Source: UBA2336 sp964404445
GTDB taxonomy: Bacteria > Bacteroidota > Bacteroidia > Cytophagales > Cyclobacteriaceae
Length of the DNA: 64,000 nucleotides
Assembly: GCA_964404445.1 (NCBI GenBank)
Contig: CAYOJW010000001.1
Coordinates: 310,001 to 374,000, forward strand
Direction of reading: 5' to 3'
The notes below the pieces were generated by a model. The model saw only the letters and a list, made by a program, of their open reading frames with translations, was not told the origin of the DNA and made no database searches. Both the position numbers and the translations under genes were made by a program. Of this stretch, positions 51,818-60,365 are shown piece by piece; the first letter of the stretch is position 1, and the number at the start of each line of letters is the position of its first letter.

Positions 51818-53680
51818 ATGCTTCCAGAATACGATGTAATTGTTGTGGGTGCCGGCCATGCCGGTTGTGAGGCTGCGGCTGCGGCTGCCTCTATGGGCTC
51901 GAAGGTTTTGCTGGTAACAATGAATATGGGCACAATCGCCCAGATGTCGTGTAACCCGGCAATGGGCGGTGTAGCCAAAGGACAGATTGTTCGGGAAATT
52001 GACGCGCTGGGCGGACAATCCGGGATCGTTTCCGATAAATCCATGATCCAGTTCCGAATGCTTAATATGTCGAAAGGGCCAGCCATGTGGAGTCCCCGTA
52101 CCCAAAACGACAGAATGCGCTTTGCAGAAGAATGGCGGTTGGCGTTAGAAAACATTCCGAACGTGGATTTTTGGCAGGAAATGGCCAAAGAGCTTTTGGT
52201 CAAAGACGGCAGGGTAGTGGGCATTAAAACCGCATTGGGTTTAGAGATCAGGGGAAAATCGGTAGTGCTCACAAACGGCACTTTCCTGAATGGCAAAATC
52301 CACATCGGTGAAAAAAACTTTGGTGGAGGCCGTACAGGCGAAAAAGCGGCAACCGGACTTACCGAACAACTTGTTCAATTAGGGTTTGAATCAGGCCGGA
52401 TGAAAACCGGAACCCCGCCACGAGTTGATGGCCGTTCGCTCGATTACTCAAAAATGGAAGAACAGCCCGGTGATGAAAATCCCCGCAAGTTTTCGTACAG
52501 CGATACCAAACCGCTCGAAAAACAAGTTAGCTGTTGGATAACTTACACTAACGATGACGTTCATGCCGAACTGCGCGAAGGCTTTGAAAAATCACCCATG
52601 TTCAGCGGTCGTATTAAAGGGCTTGGCCCGCGCTATTGTCCGTCCATCGAAGACAAAATCAATCGCTTTGCCGAGCGTGACCGCCATCAGATTTTTGTTG
52701 AACCCGAAGGATGGAACACCATCGAAATCTATGTAAACGGGTTTTCGACTTCGTTGCCCGAAAACATCCAACTCCAGGCATTGAGAAAAATTCCCGGTTT
52801 TGAAAACGCCAAAATGTTCAGACCAGGCTATGCCATCGAATATGATTTCTTTCCACCAACGCAATTAAAACTCACATTAGAAACGCAACTTATTGATAAT
52901 CTGTATTTTGCAGGGCAAATTAACGGTACAACCGGGTACGAAGAGGCTGCCTGTCAGGGACTTATGGCCGGAATTAATGCCCACAATAAAGTGCATGAAA
53001 AAGACCCGTTCGTCCTGAAAAGATCAGAAGCCTACATCGGTGTATTGATCGATGACCTCGTAAACAAAGGCACACAAGAACCTTACCGTATGTTCACCTC
53101 GCGTGCCGAGTACCGGATTTTACTCCGTCAGGATAATGCCGATTTGCGATTGACGGAAACCGGCCACAAACTCGGGCTTGCCAGCGACAGCCGTCTGGAA
53201 AAAGTGCTTGATAAGAAAAACGATGTGAAAAAACTGATGGACGAACTTTCGAAAATTAAAGTCGAGCCTGAAACCGTGAATGAAGGATTAACGCATTTCA
53301 GCACATCGGCTATTCGTGAAAAAAGCAACGCCATTAATTTATTGCGCAGGCCGCAAATTGGTATTACCGAATTTAAAGAGATCAACCCCGAATTGGCAAC
53401 GTTGCTTAATAGGTTTTCGTCCGAAGTACAGGAACAGGTTGAAATTGCCGTGAAGTACGAAAGCTACATCGACCGCGAACAAAAGCTGGCCGAAAAAATA
53501 GGCAACCTCGATACCTACAAAATTTTTCCTGATTTCGATTACGATCGGGTGAAAGCCCTTTCTGCGGAAGCGAGAGAAAAACTCAAAAAAATAAAACCCG
53601 AAACCATTGGCCAGGCTTCGCGTATTAGTGGGGTTTCACCCGCAGATATTTCCATCTTAACTATTTATCTTGGCAAATAA
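51818..53680 (+). CDS. mnmG: tRNA uridine-5-carboxymethylaminomethyl modification enzyme, FAD subunit
   Basis: A 620-residue FAD/NADH enzyme that, with MnmE, makes cmnm5U34 in tRNAs. The N-terminal VVGAGHAGCEAAAAAASMG, the MSCNPAMGGVAKGQ segment and the Cys-containing PRYCPSIEDKINRF are all family signatures, as is the C-terminal helical domain with RISGVSPADISIL. Length is normal. It starts 10 bases after a parS-like site and overlaps the next gene's start by a base. mnmE is not in the window. Confidence 0.97.
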   Translation: MLPEYDVIVVGAGHAGCEAAAAAASMGSKVLLVTMNMGTIAQMSCNPAMGGVAKGQIVREIDALGGQSGIVSDKSMIQFRMLNMSKGPAMWSPRTQNDRMRFAEEWRLALENIPNVDFWQEMAKELLVKDGRVVGIKTALGLEIRGKSVVLTNGTFLNGKIHIGEKNFGGGRTGEKAATGLTEQLVQLGFESGRMKTGTPPRVDGRSLDYSKMEEQPGDENPRKFSYSDTKPLEKQVSCWITYTNDDVHAELREGFEKSPMFSGRIKGLGPRYCPSIEDKINRFAERDRHQIFVEPEGWNTIEIYVNGFSTSLPENIQLQALRKIPGFENAKMFRPGYAIEYDFFPPTQLKLTLETQLIDNLYFAGQINGTTGYEEAACQGLMAGINAHNKVHEKDPFVLKRSEAYIGVLIDDLVNKGTQEPYRMFTSRAEYRILLRQDNADLRLTETGHKLGLASDSRLEKVLDKKNDVKKLMDELSKIKVEPETVNEGLTHFSTSAIREKSNAINLLRRPQIGITEFKEINPELATLLNRFSSEVQEQVEIAVKYESYIDREQKLAEKIGNLDTYKIFPDFDYDRVKALSAEAREKLKKIKPETIGQASRISGVSPADISILTIYLGK

Positions 53681-54567
53681 TGACAGATGTTATTGCCTGC
53701 CCGGTTTGCAAAAGCCGTGATCTTAAACTTTTTCAGTCGTGTGAAGACCATACCGTTTCACATGAAACATTCACCATTTTTAGATGTGAGGTTTGCGGAT
53801 TAGGCATTACCTCACCACGACCCGATGAGGAACAACTCGTAAAATATTATCAATCGGACGAATACATTTCACACTCCGGCAAAACCTCCGGAGGCGTTGG
53901 TGTTTTATACCGCATAGCCCGCTTGTTTGCATTGCGTTGGAAACGAAAAATTGTTTCGGTTAAATGTTCTGGCAAAACCATTCTGGATTTCGGTTGCGGA
54001 ACAGGCGAGTTTCTACACAATCTGAAAGAATACGGATGGGGTGTGGAGGGCGTGGAGCTTTCAGACATCGGCCAGAAAAAAAGTTCAACATTGCTTGGCC
54101 AACAAATCCACACCACACTTTCGGAAATCGGTAACAAACAGTTCGATGTTATTACAGCGTGGCACGTAGTCGAACACATTGCCGGATTAAACGCTACGCT
54201 TGAACAACTGAAAAACAATCTTAAAAAAGATGGCACTATATTTATTGCTGTTCCCAACTATGAAAGTGCCGACTCCCGTTATTACCAACAACATTGGGCA
54301 GGTTACGATGTACCCCGGCATCTCTGGCATTTCACAAAAAACAGCATGACTAAATTATTAACCGAACATGGCTTTTCACTTATCACCATCAAACCGATGA
54401 AACTCGATTCGTTTTATGTAAGTATGCTGAGTGAAAAATACAGGTCGAAAAATCCCTCGGCTGTTAAAAACCTGTTAGGTGGATTTCTTTCCGGCCTGCG
54501 CTCAAACCTTGCCGCCCGAGAACAAAACAATTATTCAAGTCTTATTTACATAGCAAAACTCGCATGA
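53680..54567 (+). CDS. Class I methyltransferase with N-terminal zinc ribbon
   Basis: A 295-residue protein. The first 40 residues hold a four-Cys zinc ribbon (CPVC at 7-10 and CEVC at 36-39). The methyltransferase core has TILDFGCGTGEFLHNL (about 103-118), then ITAWHVVEHI near 160. The fold and order match the Methyltransf_23 family found next to sugar and cell-envelope genes. Its start overlaps the mnmG stop and its end overlaps the next start (ATGA), so the three are one operon. Substrate unknown. Confidence 0.85.
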   Translation: MTDVIACPVCKSRDLKLFQSCEDHTVSHETFTIFRCEVCGLGITSPRPDEEQLVKYYQSDEYISHSGKTSGGVGVLYRIARLFALRWKRKIVSVKCSGKTILDFGCGTGEFLHNLKEYGWGVEGVELSDIGQKKSSTLLGQQIHTTLSEIGNKQFDVITAWHVVEHIAGLNATLEQLKNNLKKDGTIFIAVPNYESADSRYYQQHWAGYDVPRHLWHFTKNSMTKLLTEHGFSLITIKPMKLDSFYVSMLSEKYRSKNPSAVKNLLGGFLSGLRSNLAAREQNNYSSLIYIAKLA

Positions 54568-56231
54568 AATTCCGGTGGTTACTATTTATCGTTATCTGTT
54601 TGCTCGTTCAACAATGTGCAAAACAAACAGCGCCTACTGGTGGCCCAAAAGATGAAACCCCGCCTAATCTTGTCCGGTCAATTCCCAACCATGAGCATAC
54701 CAACGTTAAGAGTTCTAAAATTGAATTGATTTTTGATGAATCCATTCAATTGAACAATCCTCGCGAACAGATCATCATCACACCAAGCGTAGGTAAAAAA
54801 TTTGAAACCACTTTCAACAAAAACCGGGTAACGTTAGATCTCAAAGCCGATCTTCTTCCTAACACCACGTATAACATCAACTTCCGCGAAGGCATTCAAG
54901 ACTTAACCGAAAAAAATCCGGCTACGGTTAAACTTGCTTTCAGTACAGGCGATTACATTGATTCGTTAAGTATAAACGGAAAAATTGTTGACGCACTAAC
55001 CGAAAAACTATCGGGCGGTTATACCGTTGCGCTTGCAGAAGTTACCGATACGCTCGACATTTTTAAAAACCCCGCTACGTGGATTACCCAAGCCGACAAA
55101 AAAGGTTTCTTCTCACTCGAAAACCTGAAACCGGGAACATACTTCATTTACGCTTTTGACGACCGCAGCAAAAACATGATTGTGGACAGCAAAACCGAAC
55201 GCTACGGAATTATCGCCCAAAACATTGAACTCACTACCAACGTTGATTCGCTAAAAATTCTCACGTTTAAACTTGATGTGAATAAACTCAAACTCATTAC
55301 AGCACGGCCAACATTTGCATACTATAATCTTAGGTTCTCAAAAAGTTTAGTTGATTACACTGTCGAGGCGGCCGACAGCTCTGTTTCCATTGCTTCAATA
55401 CTTGAACCTGATTTAACAACCATAAAACTTTTCAACACCATCCCGAACTTAGACAGTCTTCAAATTCGGGTGCAGGCAACCGATAGTGTAAACATGAAAG
55501 TGGACACATTGCTATACATGAAGTTTCCCAGAAAAGACGCAACCAAAGATAAGTTCACCGCCAAAGCCGATAAAAGCACTATCGAAGAAAGCAATTCAAC
55601 CTTGTTTTCAGAAATTTCTTTCAGTAAGCCTGTCACAACATTCACACCCGATAGTATGTTTGTTTCTGTCGATAGTCTTACACAAATCCGTTTTACACCT
55701 GAAGATTACACGTGGAACAACCTCCACACAAAACTTTCCATCCGGAAAAAACTTGACCTATCCATTATTTATCCTGTCGATACCGCTTCCGATAAATCAT
55801 CGTCCGGAAAGAGTGCATCCAAACCAAACGATAAAAGCATTGTTTTTAAAAAAGGAACTTTTATTTCCGTGGAAAGCGATACCGCACAAAATTTTAACTC
55901 AAACTTTAATCTGTTAAAATTAGAATCGACAGCCATTATCCAAACCAAAGTTGAATGTGAGGAAAATTTCATCCTCCAACTTATCGATCAAAAACAAACT
56001 GTTATCCAACAACGCATTAACGAAAAAGAATCAAAATTTGAAAACCTGCAACCTCAAACATACCAACTTCGGCTTATCATTGATCTAAACAAAAATGGAA
56101 AGTGGGATGCCGGAAACTTTGAACTGCGTACCGAACCCGAACCAATCATATATTACCAGAATTCAAAAGGGCAGCGTGATATTTCCCTAAAACCAAACTG
56201 GACGTTAGGTCCTTTGTTGATAACCTATTAA
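54564..56231 (+). CDS. Lipoprotein with SbsA-type Ig-like domain
   Basis: A 555-residue lipoprotein (lipobox LVQQC, Cys18) followed by the family motif PTGGPKDETPP. An Ig-like SbsA domain is at about 35-125 (IELIFDESIQL, NTTYNINFREGIQDL), a carboxypeptidase-regulatory-like domain at about 135-215, and further beta domains to the end with an LRLIIDLNKNGKWDAGN motif. It is a standard Bacteroidetes envelope protein of unknown role, coupled to the methyltransferase gene upstream. Confidence 0.82.
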   Translation: MKFRWLLFIVICLLVQQCAKQTAPTGGPKDETPPNLVRSIPNHEHTNVKSSKIELIFDESIQLNNPREQIIITPSVGKKFETTFNKNRVTLDLKADLLPNTTYNINFREGIQDLTEKNPATVKLAFSTGDYIDSLSINGKIVDALTEKLSGGYTVALAEVTDTLDIFKNPATWITQADKKGFFSLENLKPGTYFIYAFDDRSKNMIVDSKTERYGIIAQNIELTTNVDSLKILTFKLDVNKLKLITARPTFAYYNLRFSKSLVDYTVEAADSSVSIASILEPDLTTIKLFNTIPNLDSLQIRVQATDSVNMKVDTLLYMKFPRKDATKDKFTAKADKSTIEESNSTLFSEISFSKPVTTFTPDSMFVSVDSLTQIRFTPEDYTWNNLHTKLSIRKKLDLSIIYPVDTASDKSSSGKSASKPNDKSIVFKKGTFISVESDTAQNFNSNFNLLKLESTAIIQTKVECEENFILQLIDQKQTVIQQRINEKESKFENLQPQTYQLRLIIDLNKNGKWDAGNFELRTEPEPIIYYQNSKGQRDISLKPNWTLGPLLITY

Positions 56232-56546
56232 TTGTGTGTGGACAACTATGAGTTTTACGAGCAATTATCCTCAAAATTCACGATCTTCGGATTTTCAGGT
56301 TTAAAATGTTGGTAAAAACAGGGTAATGAACATCCATAAACATGGCATTTCATCCACAATAAAAATATCAACACATATAATATATGTTGATAACACACTA
56401 AACTAACTCATTTATTGAACGTTATAATCAACAAGAAAAAAACAGAAAAAGAACAAGCCGATTGCGGAGCTATTTATCCACATATCCACATGACTAATAA
56501 TAAAAATAATATATATATATATATACTAATAATAAGGCTTACACAC
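56232..56546. other. AT-rich DnaA-box region, candidate replication origin
   Basis: This 315-base gap has no convincing gene. It has a perfect DnaA box TTATCCACA (56474-56482) directly followed by ATATCCACA (56482-56490), a reverse box TGTGGACAA (56237-56245), a reverse TGTTGATAA (56385-56393), and an alternating AT tract (about 56508-56526) in a very AT-rich stretch that would melt easily. This is the make-up of a bacterial oriC. The parS-like sites to the left agree; the long plus-strand gene block running across it does not. Confidence 0.45.
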
Positions 56547-58412
56547 ATGTGTGTAGCCTTCGTTATACTTTTTAGTCAATCGCTTTTTGCTCAGGATCAA
56601 TCCCAGATACAACTTGCCAACGAATACCTTTTAAAAAGCGATAAACAAAAAGCGCTCGAACTGTACCGCGACCTTGTTAAAAAGGAAACGAACATCCCGT
56701 TTGTTCACAATAATTACATCAACACGTTGCTCGATTTAAACGAGGGATCCGAAGCCCACGCGTATTTAAAAAAATTGCTCAAGCGCGACCCCGACAATCT
56801 GTTGTACAATTTAGATGTGGGTATCGTGTATATCCGCACGGCCGAAGTGGCAAAGGGCGATAAACATTTTAAGGATCTAATACAGGCGTACAAAAACAAT
56901 GTAACGATTTGCAAAACCATTTCGGATTATTTGATGAGCAAGTCTTTGTCTGAATATTCGGTTATGGCGTTAACGGAGTGTCGCAATCATTTACAGAACC
57001 CGATACTGTTCAGCTTTGATCTCGCCATGTTATACCGCATACAGGGACAGCGCGAAAAAATGGTGAATGAATATTTGAACTACGTTAACCAAAACGCGGC
57101 AAATATTCAGTATGTAAAAAACATGATGCAGGCTTTGCTCACCAAACCCGAAGAGCTTGAAAGTCTGGAAACCATATTATACGAACGTGTTCAGAAATAT
57201 CCGGATGCCGCAGTCTATTCCGACCTATTGATTTGGGTAACGCTTCAGCAAAAGCGGTTTGGTGCGGCATTTATTCAGGCGCGGGCGTATGATAAACGAA
57301 ATAAAAAATTGGGCGAAAAGTGTATCGAAATAGCAAAGGTCGCATTAGACAACGAAGATTTCGAAACAGCCAAAAAAGCATATACCTATGTTGCCCGCGA
57401 ATACCCCGCAGGGCCTTACTTTTTACAATCCGAACTGGGCTTGGTGCGCACGCGCGAGGCCAAGGTAAAAAACACCTACCCGGTAAATACCGATTCGGTT
57501 AAATACTTAGCTGTTGCGTACCAAACGTTTATTGCCAAATACCCCGATAACATCAATGCATTAGAAGCGCAACGAAGCGAAGCCTTGTTGTATGCCACTT
57601 ACCTGAACGAAGAAGATAAAGCGATTGATTTACTTGAGGCACTTCAAAAAAATCCGCGCATTCCGTTACCGCTAAAATCGAAAGTGAAATTAGACCTGGG
57701 CGATATTTATTTGCTGAAAGGTGAACCGTGGGAATCAACCCTGTTGTATTCGCAGGTTGAGAAATCGTTGCAGGAAAACCCGATCGGCTACGAAGCCAAA
57801 CTAAAAAATGCCAGGCTATCGTATTACAAAGGCGACTTTCGCTTAGCGCAGGAACACCTCGATATTTTAAAAGAAGCGACTACGCGCGAAATCGCCAACG
57901 ATGCTATGGAACTGAGTATGCGTATTAAAGAAAATATCGCATTCGATTCGGTTGGCGAGGCATTAAAGGCGTATGCGAAAATAGAATTGATGCTCTACCA
58001 GCATAAAACGGAAGAAGCACTGGCGGCCATAAAATTATTAAAAGAAGGTTCGGCTATGGTTCGTGATTCGACACAAAGCGGCCACAAAAAAATTTCGTTT
58101 CAAAACCAAACCATTTTAGACGATGTATATATGCTTGAAGCGAACATCCGCTTAGAGCGGGGCGAGTTCACCCAGGCGATTGCTTTGCTCGAACGTATTG
58201 TAACCGATTACCCCGATGATATTTTAGTGGACGATGCGCTTTTTTTACAAGCCGAGATTTACGAACGCCACCTGAACGATAAAGAAAAAGCCATGGAAAT
58301 TTACCGGTCGTTTCTCGACAAATTTCCGGGCAGTGTATTTGCAGCCGAAGCGCGAAAGCGGTTTAGAACCCTTCGCGGGGATTTTCAGGAAGAAATGCAA
58401 CCAGAGAGTTGA
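56547..58412 (+). CDS. Exported TPR-repeat protein
   Basis: About 621 residues from the ATG at 56547 (MCVAFVILFSQSLFAQ as a short signal peptide); longer starts at 56490 (ATG) or 56415 (TTG) run through AT-repeat sequence that looks non-coding. The mature protein is a chain of TPR helices (for example LANEYLLKSDKQKALELYRDLV near the start and the TPR/YbgF-like block ERGEFTQAIALLERIVTDYP to EKAMEIYRSFLDKFPGS at the end). It probably scaffolds periplasmic or outer-membrane proteins. No enzyme motif. Confidence 0.8.
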   Translation: MCVAFVILFSQSLFAQDQSQIQLANEYLLKSDKQKALELYRDLVKKETNIPFVHNNYINTLLDLNEGSEAHAYLKKLLKRDPDNLLYNLDVGIVYIRTAEVAKGDKHFKDLIQAYKNNVTICKTISDYLMSKSLSEYSVMALTECRNHLQNPILFSFDLAMLYRIQGQREKMVNEYLNYVNQNAANIQYVKNMMQALLTKPEELESLETILYERVQKYPDAAVYSDLLIWVTLQQKRFGAAFIQARAYDKRNKKLGEKCIEIAKVALDNEDFETAKKAYTYVAREYPAGPYFLQSELGLVRTREAKVKNTYPVNTDSVKYLAVAYQTFIAKYPDNINALEAQRSEALLYATYLNEEDKAIDLLEALQKNPRIPLPLKSKVKLDLGDIYLLKGEPWESTLLYSQVEKSLQENPIGYEAKLKNARLSYYKGDFRLAQEHLDILKEATTREIANDAMELSMRIKENIAFDSVGEALKAYAKIELMLYQHKTEEALAAIKLLKEGSAMVRDSTQSGHKKISFQNQTILDDVYMLEANIRLERGEFTQAIALLERIVTDYPDDILVDDALFLQAEIYERHLNDKEKAMEIYRSFLDKFPGSVFAAEARKRFRTLRGDFQEEMQPES

Positions 58413-58438
58413 TAAAAAACTATTTCAGAACCAAAGGT

Positions 58439-60265
58439 TCAATCGCGTTTTCTGAACACATACGAAACCCCGGCTTTAGCCCACCGCCCCGGCAGGCTAA
58501 CGAGGTTTGTTTCTTTATAGGGTTTGTCGAATATATTGGTGATGTCGGCAAAAATCGTGATCGACTTTCCTTGCCAGCTCAGGCGTGTATCGAACACCGA
58601 ATAGTCGGGCAGGTTTACCCGGTCGCAGTAACGGTAGTTGATGGTGTGATGCAGGCCTGCGCCATAACTCAACACCACGGTAGTTACAAGCTGATGGTTC
58701 AGGTTTTCGAGAGCATACCGCGAAAGACCAACACCTTCTACTTTCTCAGCATCAATGTATGTATATCCAACATCGAATCTTTTCAAAAAAGTGTTTTCAG
58801 GAAGTGGCGTTAACGAAAGGTTAATATCCCAGCCGTTCATATTCACGCCAATCAGGTTATCCGGTCGCCACGGATCCGCATCATTTTCTTTTGTCCAGTC
58901 GATTATCCTGTTTCCGTTTCTGACGAAATAGCTCACCTGCCCCGACAGCCATTCTATATCGAGAAGTTTTAAACCGGCTTCATACGAAACAGCGTACTCA
59001 GGTTTCAGATTAGCATTACCTACGTTTGCCGGATCGCTGTAATACAAGTCGGTATAGGTAGGCACACGATAGGTATAGCCCCAGTTCGCATATACTTTCA
59101 GGTTTTTATGAAGCGCATAGCCGGCATCAATACCCGGAAAAAAATTTGTACCGAAATCGGAATAATAATTCAATTGAAAGCCGGGTGTAACATCAAATTT
59201 GTTTTGTAAAAATTCAAACCGGTGTTCAACAAAAAGAGTAGCAACAATCCGATCACGATTGCCGAGGTTGGTACTGTTCAATTTAAGCGTGTTGATGTCG
59301 AGGCCGAGCCCGGTAACGCCCAATGTGTTGTTAAGCGTTGCGTTTGCTTCGTAGCCAATGGTGTTATTGATATGGAGGTTTCGGTAGAACAGCGGGTTTT
59401 TACGTTCCAGCAAAAATTCATCCTGGTTTCTTCGCCAGTACAATCGGTGTGATAACGTAAAATTTTCATGCAACGTTTTTTTAAGCGTAACGGCCATCAA
59501 ACTGGTTTGAACCGACTCGTACTGATTGGGAAAAGCCGGAGTATAAAAACTGTTTGCACCAAAACTTCTGTCGGTAAGCCCGGCCAGCACACTCCATTTT
59601 CCGGCACTGCTGTTCCAGCCCGACTGGTAAAAATAATTCGAGATAACATAATCGGTATTGTGATTATAGCCATCCGAAAAATCGCGGCTGGCCGAAATGT
59701 AATGCCCTACTCCGCCTTCATGGATTGATGCCGAAAGCCTTGCGCCACCCAGGCCATACTCACCGGCAGTTGCCTGTATTTTTACAAAAGTTTCTTCGGG
59801 ATTTTTGGTAATGATATTAATGGCGCCCGCAAAAGCATTCTGACCGAACACGCGGGCTGCCGGGCCTTTCAGTATCTCAATTCGCTCAACATTGTCAATA
59901 TCAACAGGCAGGTTTAGCAAATGATGTCCCGTTTGCGCATCGCTGATTTTAATTCCGTTAATCAGAATCAACACCTGATCGAACGTGCTGCCGCGAATAC
60001 CGGCATCGGCCTGTACGCCATTCGCCCCGCGCTGGCGAATATCAATCCCGGCAAAATAATGTAGCGCATCAGGTACGCTTAATGAAGGAGTCTGTTGTAG
60101 TTGCGCAGCGTTAATGACAATTACATTAGCGGAAGTTTCATTAAACCCCGTTTGAATCCGGTTGGTTTGAATAGCAATTTCAGGCAGCACCCAAACAGAA
60201 TCGGTTTGTGCATAAAGTTGCAGCGATGAATAAACACAAAATGAGGCAAATAAAAGTCTAACCAT
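58439..60265 (-). CDS. TonB-dependent outer-membrane receptor
   Basis: A 608-residue receptor. The signal peptide ends near YAQTD, then a plug domain (about 45-150; FAGIDIRQRGANGVQADAGIRG, GAINIITKNP) and a beta-barrel to the terminal aromatic strand (AKAGVSYVFRKR). It has no carboxypeptidase-like N-terminal extension and no SusD partner, so it resembles BtuB-type small-ligand receptors more than SusC. The 100-base gap upstream shows no cobalamin riboswitch core, so the ligand is open. Confidence 0.92.
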   Translation of the reverse strand: MVRLLFASFCVYSSLQLYAQTDSVWVLPEIAIQTNRIQTGFNETSANVIVINAAQLQQTPSLSVPDALHYFAGIDIRQRGANGVQADAGIRGSTFDQVLILINGIKISDAQTGHHLLNLPVDIDNVERIEILKGPAARVFGQNAFAGAINIITKNPEETFVKIQATAGEYGLGGARLSASIHEGGVGHYISASRDFSDGYNHNTDYVISNYFYQSGWNSSAGKWSVLAGLTDRSFGANSFYTPAFPNQYESVQTSLMAVTLKKTLHENFTLSHRLYWRRNQDEFLLERKNPLFYRNLHINNTIGYEANATLNNTLGVTGLGLDINTLKLNSTNLGNRDRIVATLFVEHRFEFLQNKFDVTPGFQLNYYSDFGTNFFPGIDAGYALHKNLKVYANWGYTYRVPTYTDLYYSDPANVGNANLKPEYAVSYEAGLKLLDIEWLSGQVSYFVRNGNRIIDWTKENDADPWRPDNLIGVNMNGWDINLSLTPLPENTFLKRFDVGYTYIDAEKVEGVGLSRYALENLNHQLVTTVVLSYGAGLHHTINYRYCDRVNLPDYSVFDTRLSWQGKSITIFADITNIFDKPYKETNLVSLPGRWAKAGVSYVFRKRD

Positions 60266-60365
60266 GGCAAGTCCTGTTTCAGGTTGCGAAGTTAAACTTT
60301 TAACCGATGCCCTAATACATGGATAAGTTTTGCCAATGTTTACGAAGCGTTTTTAAAGTGAAGCA

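Noticed and set aside
56415..56546. Coding extension of the TPR gene into the AT-rich region
   Set aside because: The extra residues come from AT alternation and contain DnaA boxes; the signal peptide begins downstream.
60266..60365. Possible cobalamin riboswitch before the TonB-dependent receptor
   Set aside because: The gap is only 100 bases and lacks the conserved B12-box core, so there is no support for vitamin B12 control.
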